Shown here one piece after another: positions 24,962 to 32,600 of a stretch of 32,670 nucleotides of DNA (the stretch's first letter is position 1; the number at the start of each line of letters is the position of its first letter). Made by a program: the position numbers and the translations under genes. Under the pieces are notes generated by a model, which saw only the letters and a list, made by a program, of their open reading frames with translations, did no database searches and had not been told where the DNA came from. This DNA comes from Bacteroides sp. 519 (lineage in GTDB: Bacteria; Bacteroidota; Bacteroidia; Bacteroidales; Bacteroidaceae), in the NCBI RefSeq assembly GCF_010500955.1, contig NZ_QVMJ01000006.1, positions 136,182-168,851 of the forward strand, in the 5' to 3' direction.

Positions 24962-25054
24962 TTTCACCACAGAGTTCACAGAGTTACACAGAGTTTTAAA
25001 CTTCCATGCGGCATATTTAAAACTCTGTGTAACTCTGTGAACTCTGTGGTGAAA
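24962..25054. repeat. Mirrored-tandem element (CACAGAGTT arms), 38-bp perfect arms, with CCATGCGGCAT centre
   Basis: The left arm (24962-24999) has CACAGAGTTCACAGAGTTA-type units, perfectly mirrored by the right arm (25017-25054). The 17-base centre contains CCATGCGGCATAT, close to the centres at 8159 and 22582. It lies between two minus-strand genes; 24855-25132 has no gene. Confidence 0.88.
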
Positions 25055-25132
25055 TACTAAAAGAAAAGAGGTATCAGAACATCTTCCAATACCTCTAAAC
25101 AATTAAGGTGTAAGTTAAAAGAGAATTTATTG

Positions 25133-25906
25133 CTATAATTTATGAAGTCCTTTACGTGAGAAATCTATTTCCGGATTGCCTTTATAACCAACATCGCCGC
25201 TACCACTTACTTTTCCACTCAGTTTATCGGTTGCAAAACATCTGATATCGCCCGAACCATTAACATAAGCTTCCACATTGTTAGCCTGTAAACCATTAGC
25301 TGTGATGTCGCCCGAACCAGACACATGATAGGAGGCATTACGAGCCTTACCGTTTAAAACAATATCGCCCGAGCCATGCACATTAGCATCGATATTGCTA
25401 CAGCTTACACCCGAGAAATTAATATCGCCCGAACCATGCACACTGGCTGCAAGTGTATTACACTTCAAATTCTTGCCTTGGATATCGCCCGAACCATGTA
25501 CATTAAAACTCAAATCCTTATTGGTATTAATGCCTTTCTCAATATAAATATCGCCTGATCCGTGAACCGTCATTGTGGAAACATCAGGAGCAGATACTCT
25601 AATCTCAAGCTTACCAGGATTGTTTATACTGGTATTGCGTTTATACTGAACAATCAGCGTTTCACCTTTAACAAATACTTCAACATAAGGAATGATATTG
25701 CTGGAACCATAAATCTCAACCGAAGGTTTACCCGAAGTTTGAGTGTAATATACATCCGGACTACCATTAACGGTAATTGCTGTAAATTCGTTCTTTACAT
25801 CTACCTTCTTGGTAGTATAATTTTTATTACCGGTTATTGTGTTTTGTGCACAAGCTATAACAGATATTGTTATAAGTGCTGTAATGGCTACTACTAAATT
25901 TCTCAT
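25133..25906 (-). CDS. Exported head-GIN (DUF2807) domain protein with GSGDI repeats
   Basis: A 257-residue protein. A signal peptide (1-21, ending IACAQN) is followed by VDVKNEFTAITVNGSPDVYYTQ and a DUF2807 body of repeated parallel-beta turns. The motif HGSGDI or GSGDI occurs about eight times (for example TVHGSGDIYI, NVHGSGDIQG, SVHGSGDINF, NGSGDIRC, SGSGDVGY), roughly every 17-22 residues. These proteins are predicted to form right-handed beta-helix-like solenoids on the cell surface or in the periplasm; no enzyme activity is known. The gene follows its paralogue with a 19-base gap, so both are in one operon. Confidence 0.88.
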   Translation of the reverse strand: MRNLVVAITALITISVIACAQNTITGNKNYTTKKVDVKNEFTAITVNGSPDVYYTQTSGKPSVEIYGSSNIIPYVEVFVKGETLIVQYKRNTSINNPGKLEIRVSAPDVSTMTVHGSGDIYIEKGINTNKDLSFNVHGSGDIQGKNLKCNTLAASVHGSGDINFSGVSCSNIDANVHGSGDIVLNGKARNASYHVSGSGDITANGLQANNVEAYVNGSGDIRCFATDKLSGKVSGSGDVGYKGNPEIDFSRKGLHKL

Positions 25907-25925
25907 TTTATTTACGTTTTAAAGT

Positions 25926-26693
25926 TTAAAGCTGTTTAATTGATCCGATACCACTTTTATTTATCTTTTTCTCTTGAGGAGAGCCTTTATATTGAATGTT
26001 TCCAACCCCTTGCACGGCTGCCGAAATTGATTCGGTGGCATGGCAGGAAATGTTTCCTACGCCTTGCGAAGATGCGTTTACTGTTTTAGCTTCTAAATTA
26101 ACGGCATCAATGTTTCCTACTCCCCGGGCCGATAGAATAGCGATGTTGGCTGTTCCGTCAATCTTTGTATCGCCAACGCCGGTAGAATTTACTGTAACTT
26201 CCTCACAAGTCAACGAGTGGATATTAACATCACCAACACCTTGCTGACTAACAGTAAAGTTAGTAGTAGTTAGTCCGTCGTTAATATAAACATTCCCTAC
26301 CCCGTTAAAATTAAGACTATACAATTGAGGTGTTGAAATCATGATCTTCATCTTCTTTACATTCCGCACCCTATTTTTCTTTTTCATAGTAAGATACAAG
26401 GTATTATTATCGATAGATGCTTCAAAAAGTTCTACGATATTATCCGGGCCGTATATTTCTACACTTGTTGTTGCGTCTTTAGACTGTACATAATACACAT
26501 CGCCTACAGTTGTTACATCAATATTCGAAAATTCGCTAACCTTATAATTGCGGGTTATATAGGTTTTACTTGGGGTTATTCCTTCGCCGGCAATAACACA
26601 ACCACAAACTGATAATGCAAGCAGACATAAGACTATAACAAACTGAAAAAAAGTATACGTTTTCATATCTTCTAATATATTAATTGTTTTCAT
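25926..26693 (-). CDS. Exported head-GIN (DUF2807) domain protein with GVGNI repeats
   Basis: A 255-residue paralogue of the next gene, with an N-terminal hydrophobic signal that includes CLLALSVCGC (possible lipoprotein), then VSEFSNIDVTTVGDVYYVQ and a solenoid of GVGNI/GVGDV/GVGDT turns (for example FNGVGNVYI, QGVGDVNI, TGVGDTKI, RGVGNIDA, QGVGNISC, QGVGNIQY). The same turn position is GSGDI in the sister protein. The ATG at 26693 was preferred over a further upstream in-frame ATG because a -7-like element lies between them; 26666 is another possible start giving the classical signal peptide. Confidence 0.83.
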   Translation of the reverse strand: MKTINILEDMKTYTFFQFVIVLCLLALSVCGCVIAGEGITPSKTYITRNYKVSEFSNIDVTTVGDVYYVQSKDATTSVEIYGPDNIVELFEASIDNNTLYLTMKKKNRVRNVKKMKIMISTPQLYSLNFNGVGNVYINDGLTTTNFTVSQQGVGDVNIHSLTCEEVTVNSTGVGDTKIDGTANIAILSARGVGNIDAVNLEAKTVNASSQGVGNISCHATESISAAVQGVGNIQYKGSPQEKKINKSGIGSIKQL

Positions 26694-26713
26694 TTTCTTT
26701 TTAGACGTATGTT

Positions 26714-26721
26714 CAAAGTAA
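26714..26721 (-). promoter_or_regulatory. Possible -7 promoter element for the DUF2807 operon
   Basis: The minus strand reads TTACTTTG, one mismatch from TAnnTTTG, about 21 bases before the ATG at 26693. Confidence 0.35.
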
Positions 26722-26915
26722 AAAGTTGCATTTATTTGCATTTTCTTTTTCTCTTTTTATAGAGTCAAAACACATGCCATAGAACTAATACTCACATATA
26801 CAATCACTTACCAATAACAGATAGTGTTCATTATCGGACTCTTTGTTCATAAACGAATTAACAGGCTTACTAACCGCGTAACTTAACGTAACTCAGCGTT
26901 TCAAGTCCCCTCTTA

Positions 26916-26946
26916 TTTGTTATTAACGGATTTTTTGCTTTCTTTG
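26916..26946 (+). promoter_or_regulatory. Promoter for the envelope operon: TTTG, 19-base spacer, TTTCTTTG
   Basis: A -33 TTTG (26916-26919) and a -7 TTTCTTTG (26939-26946, one mismatch from TAnnTTTG) are separated by 19 bases, a spacing expected for Bacteroides-type promoters. The leader to the ATG at 26986 is about 35 bases. The 290-base divergent region holds nothing else clear apart from GCGTAACTTAACGTAACTC-like partial repeats near 26875-26897. Confidence 0.5.
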
Positions 26947-26985
26947 TCATATATTAATATGTCACTAACATTTATAATGAACAAC

Positions 26986-27879
26986 ATGAAAAAGATTTTT
27001 GCATTCTTAGTTTTAACATTAGTATTTTCAAGTGTAACTTTTGCTCAGGCCTTTGATGAGCCTAAGCCCAAACCAACCGTTTATATTGATTATTTCAAAA
27101 GAACGAGTGATGTACCTTTCTCTTTAGCCGAAGGTTTGCGAAACGGAGTAATTGGGGGCATCCAAAAGATGAACCGCGTAATCCTTATTGATGTTGATTC
27201 GCAAGATGTGCTTCGGATAGAAGAAAGCAGAAGGAACTCAGAAGGCATTTCGGCTGGCGATGATAACGAAATGGATCGTTTGGCTGTAATGGGTCAGTTA
27301 GGTGCACAATTCCTTATCACAGGCCATGTAGCCAGTATAACAACCTCATGGGTAGACGGAAAAGATGGAAAACCGGGTTATTATTCGGCAAAAGCGTCAT
27401 TAACAGTTAAGGTAATCAACCCCAATAACGGAACGTTAATTGGAACCGAATCGTTTACAGCAAGTGGTACTGCCAAAGAAAGACAAGCTGCTATGGCTGC
27501 TGCTTGTAGTGCTACTTTCGACATGGATGATTTCGTAGATAATTATTTCAAAATTGAAGGCTCAATTATCGAAGTTAATAAGAGCAAGAAAGATAAAGCC
27601 GAAGAAGTGTACATCAATGTTGGTAGTGCTCATGGAGTTATCAGCAATCAAAAATTCACTGTTTATATTGCTCGCGAAGTTGCCGGACGTGTTGCTCGCA
27701 AAGAAGTTGGCCGTTTAAATGTGAAATCGGTAGAAGGCGACGACATTTCGTTGTGCAAAGTAAATAAAGGCGGCGAAGAGATTCTTAAAGCTTTTAACGA
27801 AGAAAACAAAATCATTGTAGTTTCAAGAAAACAAACCCTCTTAGGTGGTTTGGGTAATATTGTTAGAGAAAACGAATAA
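26986..27879 (+). CDS. Exported CsgG/LpoB-like protein, first gene of envelope operon
   Basis: A 297-residue protein with a clear signal peptide (MKKIFAFLVLTLVFSSVTFA). The N-terminal domain (about 30-165) reads VYIDYFKRTSDVPFSLAEGLRNGVIGGI, a link to RVILIDVDSQDVLRIEE, GAQFLITGHVASI, and KVINPNNGTLIGTESF. This is the layout of CsgG/TolB-N-type nucleotide-independent envelope domains. The C-terminal part (about 190-297) is a small beta domain with YINVGSAHGVISNQKFTVY. There is no lipobox and no curlin genes nearby, so curli secretion is not implied. It starts a four-gene operon. An in-frame ATG at 26977 is three codons earlier. Confidence 0.75.
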   Translation: MKKIFAFLVLTLVFSSVTFAQAFDEPKPKPTVYIDYFKRTSDVPFSLAEGLRNGVIGGIQKMNRVILIDVDSQDVLRIEESRRNSEGISAGDDNEMDRLAVMGQLGAQFLITGHVASITTSWVDGKDGKPGYYSAKASLTVKVINPNNGTLIGTESFTASGTAKERQAAMAAACSATFDMDDFVDNYFKIEGSIIEVNKSKKDKAEEVYINVGSAHGVISNQKFTVYIAREVAGRVARKEVGRLNVKSVEGDDISLCKVNKGGEEILKAFNEENKIIVVSRKQTLLGGLGNIVRENE

Positions 27880-27881
27880 AT

Positions 27882-28007
27882 AAGTTTTGAGTAATGAGTA
27901 ATGAGTGATGAGTAATGAGTTTTGAGTTTAGCTATACATTACTCAAAACTCATCACTCACCACTCAAAACTCATCACTCATTACTCAAAACTCATCACTC
28001 AAAACTT
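27882..28007. repeat. Mirrored-tandem element (GAGTAATGAGTGATGA arms) inside the envelope operon
   Basis: The left arm (27882-27928) has GAGTAATGAGTAATGAGTGA units. The centre is TTTAGCTATAC, and the longer right arm (27937-28007) has ACTCAAAACTCATCACTC units. It fills the gap between the first and second operon genes, right up to 7 bases before the second gene. The frame through it reads SKLITH repeats but is not taken as coding. Confidence 0.85.
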
Positions 28008-28014
28008 CATCATT

Positions 28015-29271
28015 ATGCTTAAAAAATACTGTTTAATAGTAGCTCTTTTCATCCCCGGGATAATTCTGGCACAGAACTATTCAGGGGATGTGAGTTTTGT
28101 TGAAAAAGGCTCTAACACGCTTACATTGCGTGCAACAGGGGTTAGTGCCAAGAAAAAGGATGCTGTAGTAATGGCAGCCAAATCGGCTTTTTATACGCTG
28201 TTTTATACTGGGGTTGAAGGAGTAAACAACGGAAACCCTTTGATTACAGAGAGAAAGGCCAGTTACGACACCCGTTTTTTCGATGAAAACAGGTATAACA
28301 TCTTTGTACAAACACTGAATGAACTGGGCGATCCGGTGAAAGAGGGAAAGGCTTATAAAGCCTCTGTAGAAGTTGTTATTCTATCGAATGCTTTACAAAA
28401 AGACCTTATCCGCAACAAGGTAATAACCAACCTTACAATGGATGCCGGAGGTCCTGGAAGTTCAGTAAAGTTGCCTACTGTATTGGTTATTCCTTATACC
28501 AAGGAGGGCGAAGATGTACGCGATATTCTGGATAACAACCAGATGTTGAGCATGGCAGTAAGCCGTGTTACCAGCGAATTCAGCAACCGGGGATACAAAA
28601 CCAAAGATTTCATCTCGCAATTGAAGCGTTTAAAAAGAAATGATGTTCTCACCGCCGGATCACAATCGGATGCTGTAGCCAAAATGATTCAGAACATGAG
28701 CGCAGATATCATTGTAACCACCAAAATATTTGTTGCTACCCACGCTGGAAGACAAAGTGAGGTTACGCTTGAACTACGTGCAACGGAGTTTCAGACCGAT
28801 GGAAACCTGGCAAGTGCCGAGTTTCTGAGTGGCAGATATGTTACAACCGACTCGTTGAAACTGGCCGATTATGCTTTCAAGAAGATACAGAATGATTTCT
28901 TTTCGCGCTTACAGAACTCCTTTAACGATATTGTTAGAAACGGAAAGGAAATACTTATCCAAATGGTACTTGCCAAATCGGTTACCGAATGGGATTTCGA
29001 ATCGTCGCTGAACAATGGTGATGAGTTCCTGATGGTTATGGAAGATTGGCTTCACGCAAACGCTCTTAATGGTGTGTATAGCATAAATAGCAGCGATAAA
29101 GTACTGGATATTTCCATGCAGATACCTATTTACGACGAAGAGCAAGGTAGAGCATTTACTACATCACGGTTTAGTAGCCAACTACGAACCTTCCTGAATG
29201 GTTTATTCGAAGGTGAATACAAAGCCAGTGTAGTAACTATGGGACAAGGGTTGACAGTAACAATTGAATAA
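28015..29271 (+). CDS. Exported DUF6175-like protein of the envelope operon
   Basis: A 418-residue protein with signal peptide MLKKYCLIVALFIPGIILAQ. A long beta/alpha body follows: TLRATGVSAKKKDAVVMAAKSAFYTLFYTGVEG (a pattern shared with LPP20/FlgT-type stress of alternating helix), a central domain starting PTVLVIPYTKEGEDV with AVSRVTSEFSNRGYKTKDF and ADIIVTTKIF, and a C-terminal domain. I recall a DUF6175 family of this kind in Bacteroidetes, but the name is uncertain. Function unknown; the central domain resembles CsgG/TolB-N-like folds. The ATG at 28015 was chosen because the open frame before it is repeat translation. Confidence 0.65.
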   Translation: MLKKYCLIVALFIPGIILAQNYSGDVSFVEKGSNTLTLRATGVSAKKKDAVVMAAKSAFYTLFYTGVEGVNNGNPLITERKASYDTRFFDENRYNIFVQTLNELGDPVKEGKAYKASVEVVILSNALQKDLIRNKVITNLTMDAGGPGSSVKLPTVLVIPYTKEGEDVRDILDNNQMLSMAVSRVTSEFSNRGYKTKDFISQLKRLKRNDVLTAGSQSDAVAKMIQNMSADIIVTTKIFVATHAGRQSEVTLELRATEFQTDGNLASAEFLSGRYVTTDSLKLADYAFKKIQNDFFSRLQNSFNDIVRNGKEILIQMVLAKSVTEWDFESSLNNGDEFLMVMEDWLHANALNGVYSINSSDKVLDISMQIPIYDEEQGRAFTTSRFSSQLRTFLNGLFEGEYKASVVTMGQGLTVTIE

Positions 29272-29281
29272 TTGAACAGTT

Positions 29282-30544
29282 ATGAATAACAGAATTAAAA
29301 CAGTTCTTTTGCTCCTGTTCGTTTCTATGGGAGTAATGGCACAGGAAAACATTCATTTTGTTGCAGGGGCTCCCACACAAGATGGAATAAGCGAAAAGGT
29401 TAAGAATGCCATGAAACTGAAGGTTGAGCAGATTATTGCCCGAAACAACGCCGGAGCAAACTCTCTGTACAACGCTTTCGTTATCGTGCCCGAGCTAACA
29501 ATTACCGATACCCGAAGCACAGAAGGATTAATCCGTGATGTAACCCTGCTTACCGGTGAATTCACTCTTACTGCAAAAAACCGATACGATGATAGCATTT
29601 ATGGCAATGTTATCATCGAAGTGAGTGGAGATGCCACAGGAAACCAGGAAGCAGCAATGGCTGCCCTACTGAACGGAATAAAGTCTAATAACCCTGCATT
29701 TCTCCGGTTTATTCGTACTACCCGCAAACGTATTGTTGAATACTACGAGCAAAACTGCCAAACCATCGTGCTGAAAGCTCAAACAATGATCAATATGCAG
29801 CAGTACGATGAAGCAATGGCCTATTTATCGAGTGTGCCGGAAACAGTTAGTTGCTATACCGAAGCCACACAGTTGCTCGAAACATCTTTCAGCGGATCGC
29901 AGGTACTGGATTGTGATAAGAAACTGCGATCAGCCCGCAGCCTGTACATCCGGCGCAATTATGAAGAGGCACTTATCCTTTTGCAGGACATATCTTCGAG
30001 CAGCCCTTGCGGAGACGATGCAGCTGCTTTAATGGATTCCATCGCAAAATACATTCAGTTTAATGAGCCTGATAAGCCAGTTGAGCCTGTTCAGCCTGAG
30101 GACGACGAACTAATAGAAGAAGTACTCGAACCACTAGGCCCACTAAAACCAAGAACACCTGTAATAGAGGAAGAACCCCAATATACGGTAAGTATATCCT
30201 GCAATGGTTTACAGTTTGAGGTTGTTAGTTGCGAAGGAAACACCGTATCGCAAACCATTACCCTTTATGGTAAATTTGTGAACGAAGAGGCAAAAGTAGA
30301 TGCAAGTATTTATATGGAAACGGTTATTACACCAGATGGTGGAACCCTGACCCAGCATCGCAACGTTGCAGCTTATGGAACAACTGCCGACCGACATTAT
30401 ATTCCAATGCCTACCGGTATTAAAGTGGGAAAAGTATTTGAAATACGCGATGTGGTTAAGAAGTTCGACACATTGGCTTATGTAGAAATAGCTGCGCGAG
30501 GTTGCAAAGTAATCATCCGTGATTTACCTGTTACCTGGAAATAA
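29282..30544 (+). CDS. Exported TPR-like protein with acidic linker, envelope operon
   Basis: A 420-residue protein of unknown function. It has a signal peptide (MNNRIKTVLLLLFVSMGVMAQ), a beta-rich N-terminal domain, a helical middle (about 155-255) resembling TPR repeats (LKAQTMINMQQYDEAMAYLSSV and SLYIRRNYEEALILLQDI), an acidic/proline linker (about 258-300, PVEPVQPEDDELIEE), and a beta-rich C-terminal domain. Several cysteines (SCYTE, SSPCGDD, SISCNG, VVSCEG) could form disulfides. The gene starts 10 bases after the previous stop and ends 12 bases before the next ATG. Confidence 0.7.
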   Translation: MNNRIKTVLLLLFVSMGVMAQENIHFVAGAPTQDGISEKVKNAMKLKVEQIIARNNAGANSLYNAFVIVPELTITDTRSTEGLIRDVTLLTGEFTLTAKNRYDDSIYGNVIIEVSGDATGNQEAAMAALLNGIKSNNPAFLRFIRTTRKRIVEYYEQNCQTIVLKAQTMINMQQYDEAMAYLSSVPETVSCYTEATQLLETSFSGSQVLDCDKKLRSARSLYIRRNYEEALILLQDISSSSPCGDDAAALMDSIAKYIQFNEPDKPVEPVQPEDDELIEEVLEPLGPLKPRTPVIEEEPQYTVSISCNGLQFEVVSCEGNTVSQTITLYGKFVNEEAKVDASIYMETVITPDGGTLTQHRNVAAYGTTADRHYIPMPTGIKVGKVFEIRDVVKKFDTLAYVEIAARGCKVIIRDLPVTWK

Positions 30545-30556
30545 ATATCCGATGAA

Positions 30557-31498
30557 ATGAAACAAAAAGTAATATATCTGCTTGTATTCCTCCTGATAGG
30601 GGGAATGCAGGTTTTTGCACAGAAATACAAAGTTCTCGATAAAAGCGACAAAAAGGCTCCTGTGTGGTACGAATCGGCCGAAGCTGAATTTATCGTTGCA
30701 TCGGCCGAAGCTACTACCATGGAGGCAGCCAGAGAACAGTGTTTGGCAAGTATTAAACGACAAATTATTCAATCGGTTGCCCAGAACATTGAATTTGCTG
30801 ACAGTCATACTATTAAGCAAACTACTACCAATAACGACCACATCTCCGAATTCCTCGATCAATACACAGCCGAAGGTTCAACGCGTGCGGCTTCTATACC
30901 GTATATCAAAGGTATTTCTCTTTCTAAAGTAGATGGTTCGTATTGGGAAAAGCGGCAAGACAAGAAAACCAACAAAATTACCTATGCTTATGCGGTGAGA
31001 TATCCTTTCCCTGCCAGCGAGCATGCACAACTTGTTGCTGAGTTCGAAGCCAGAGATCAAGAAATGGAGCAACTGGTTACCCAAATGGAAAAAGAACTGG
31101 ATACGATTGAATCTGTTGAAGAAATAAACCAGCGCATAAACAAACTACGTCCGGCAATGGACTATTTCTTCGATAAAACCAGGCAAGAATGGGTAAAGGG
31201 AGTTGTTGAAAACTACAAAAAACTACCAACCTTCATTACTGTAGATGGTGAACATATAGATAACAAAACCTATTCAATCACCCTGATGCTGAAAGGTAAA
31301 CCCATCACTACGGCAGCCATGCCCAAACTAACGGCCAATTGTGCATCGAAGTTACAAGCCAGCCCCTACGAAGGCGATATTCTTATAACCTACGATACAG
31401 AAGACTGCCTGCGCGACGAACAAAACTCAATAGATGTAGTTTTCCGTTTACCTGGAAAAGTGCTGAAACACACATTTTATGTTTCGGGTGGTGAGTGA
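30557..31498 (+). CDS. Exported LPP20-like protein, last gene of envelope operon
   Basis: A 313-residue protein with signal peptide MKQKVIYLLVFLLIGGMQVFAQ. The first domain matches the LPP20 pattern: KKAPVWYESAEAEFIVASAEATTMEAAREQCLASIKRQI, a helix pair with conserved PxW. A coiled-coil-like stretch follows (about 175-205, AEFEARDQEMEQLVTQMEKELD) and a beta-rich end. LPP20-family proteins in other bacteria (such as FlgP) are outer-membrane associated, but no flagellar genes are expected in this lineage. No lipobox cysteine is seen. A mirrored repeat follows the stop. Confidence 0.7.
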   Translation: MKQKVIYLLVFLLIGGMQVFAQKYKVLDKSDKKAPVWYESAEAEFIVASAEATTMEAAREQCLASIKRQIIQSVAQNIEFADSHTIKQTTTNNDHISEFLDQYTAEGSTRAASIPYIKGISLSKVDGSYWEKRQDKKTNKITYAYAVRYPFPASEHAQLVAEFEARDQEMEQLVTQMEKELDTIESVEEINQRINKLRPAMDYFFDKTRQEWVKGVVENYKKLPTFITVDGEHIDNKTYSITLMLKGKPITTAAMPKLTANCASKLQASPYEGDILITYDTEDCLRDEQNSIDVVFRLPGKVLKHTFYVSGGE

Positions 31499-31515
31499 TC
31501 ATGTTTCTAGATTCT

Positions 31516-31618
31516 AATTTTAACCGCAGAGTTTCGCGGATTAACGCAGAGTTTTTAATTTCTATGCAGCATTGAATCTTAAACTCTGCGAAACTCTGCG
31601 TACTCTGCGGTTAAAAAA
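31516..31618. repeat. Dispersed mirrored-tandem element, copy B (CGCAGAGTT arms)
   Basis: Nearly identical over about 100 bases to 4754-4858, including the CTATGCAGCATTG centre, with a 2-base shorter left end and two or three substitutions. It sits between the envelope operon and the metallopeptidase gene; the promoter TATCTTTG begins 3 bases after it. Confidence 0.85.
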
Positions 31619-31620
31619 GT

Positions 31621-31628
31621 TATCTTTG
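31621..31628 (+). promoter_or_regulatory. -7 promoter element TATCTTTG for the metallopeptidase gene
   Basis: A perfect TAnnTTTG 27 bases before the start codon, immediately after the repeat. Confidence 0.55.
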
Positions 31629-31654
31629 CTTCTCATTACTCAAAATCTACTCAC

Positions 31655-32353
31655 TTGAAGATAATTGAAGATAAAGAACTGGGACGTTTGGTAGTACGTG
31701 TAAATTCACGGGCCAGACGTTTTATTTTTCATACCAAGAGCGATGCAATATATGTATCTGTTCCATCTGGCACTACCCGGAAAGACTTGGACGCTGCAAT
31801 AGAAAGCCTTCGGCATAAACTTCTGGATTCGCGCGAGCGGGTTAAACCAGCCCGTAAAATAAATCTGGACTATAAAATAAATGCCGAGCACTTTAAACTC
31901 ACCCTTGTGCAGGGAACCCAAAACAAGTATCTGGCCCATTCAGCATTAGGCGAAATGAAAATTGTTTGTCCGCCTAATGCCAACTTCGATAATGAAGAGA
32001 TACAACTGTGGCTACAAAAGGTCATCGAAGAGGGTTTACGGCGCAATGCTAAGGCTATTTTACCCCCTCGGCTTACAATGTTATCCCAGAAGTACAATCT
32101 CCCCTACAAAGGCGTTAAAATCAATTCTAGCAAAGGGCGGTGGGGAAGTTGCTCTTCACAAGCCAATATAAATCTAACTTTTTACCTGTTACTCTTACCA
32201 CAACATCTTATAGACTATGTTTTGTTACACGAGCTATGCCATACGTTAGAAATGAGTCATAACGATAGATTCTGGGCTTTTATGGATAAAGTTACAGATA
32301 ACAAAGCATTAGAGTTAAGGAATGAATTAAAGCAATACAAAACGGAGATTTAA
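31655..32353 (+). CDS. YgjP-like zinc metallopeptidase (DUF45 family), TTG start
   Basis: A 232-residue protein of the YgjP/DUF45 family: N-terminal beta-rich part VVRVNSRARRFIFHTKSDAIYVSVP, the SSKGRWGSCSSQANINLTF strand before the active site, and the gluzincin-like motif HELCHTLEMSHNDRFW, where HELCH gives two zinc His ligands plus the catalytic Glu and the later His in SHNDRF the third. The substrate is unknown; E. coli YgjP is a small soluble protein. No ATG lies in frame near the start; TTG at 31655 follows the promoter by 26 bases and keeps the KIIEDKELG beginning. The bases just upstream (CATTACTCAAAAT) look like a remnant of another mirrored repeat. Confidence 0.85.
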   Translation: MKIIEDKELGRLVVRVNSRARRFIFHTKSDAIYVSVPSGTTRKDLDAAIESLRHKLLDSRERVKPARKINLDYKINAEHFKLTLVQGTQNKYLAHSALGEMKIVCPPNANFDNEEIQLWLQKVIEEGLRRNAKAILPPRLTMLSQKYNLPYKGVKINSSKGRWGSCSSQANINLTFYLLLLPQHLIDYVLLHELCHTLEMSHNDRFWAFMDKVTDNKALELRNELKQYKTEI

Positions 32354-32429
32354 GCTCAATTGTAAGCAATTACCTGCCGGGAGTAGACAAACCTTCACTC
32401 ATAACATATTCGGAATATTTTTGCATTGT

Positions 32430-32600
32430 TTATAATCCGCGTTCTACGGGCTGTAAGCCCGACTTAATTCAGCCCCAGGCATCGCCTGGGGTAATGGGAA
32501 ACACCCCATAAAAGCGGGCTGAAAGCCCAGCTCAATAATTAAACTGCCCTTTCAGGGCGCTAGAGCGTGGCTGTTATTACCCCAGGCGTTGCCCAGTCAT
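32430..32600. repeat. REP-like hairpin cluster at the right edge
   Basis: Several short GC-rich hairpins lie close together: GGGCTGTAAGCCC, CCCCAGGC-ATC-GCCTGGGG (32473-32491), GGGCTGAAAGCCC, CCCTTTCAGGGCGC, and a second, incomplete CCCCAGGCGTTGCC. The elements resemble the left-edge cluster in style (the CCCTTTCAGGG core occurs in both). 32354-32670 has no recognisable gene. Confidence 0.7.

Noticed and set aside
27922..28014. N-terminal extension of the DUF6175-like protein with repeated SKLITH
   Set aside because: It is repeat DNA in frame; the signal peptide starts at the ATG at 28015.
26986..31498. Curli secretion operon
   Set aside because: Only a CsgG-like fold is seen; no curlin, CsgE or CsgF genes and no lipobox on the first protein.
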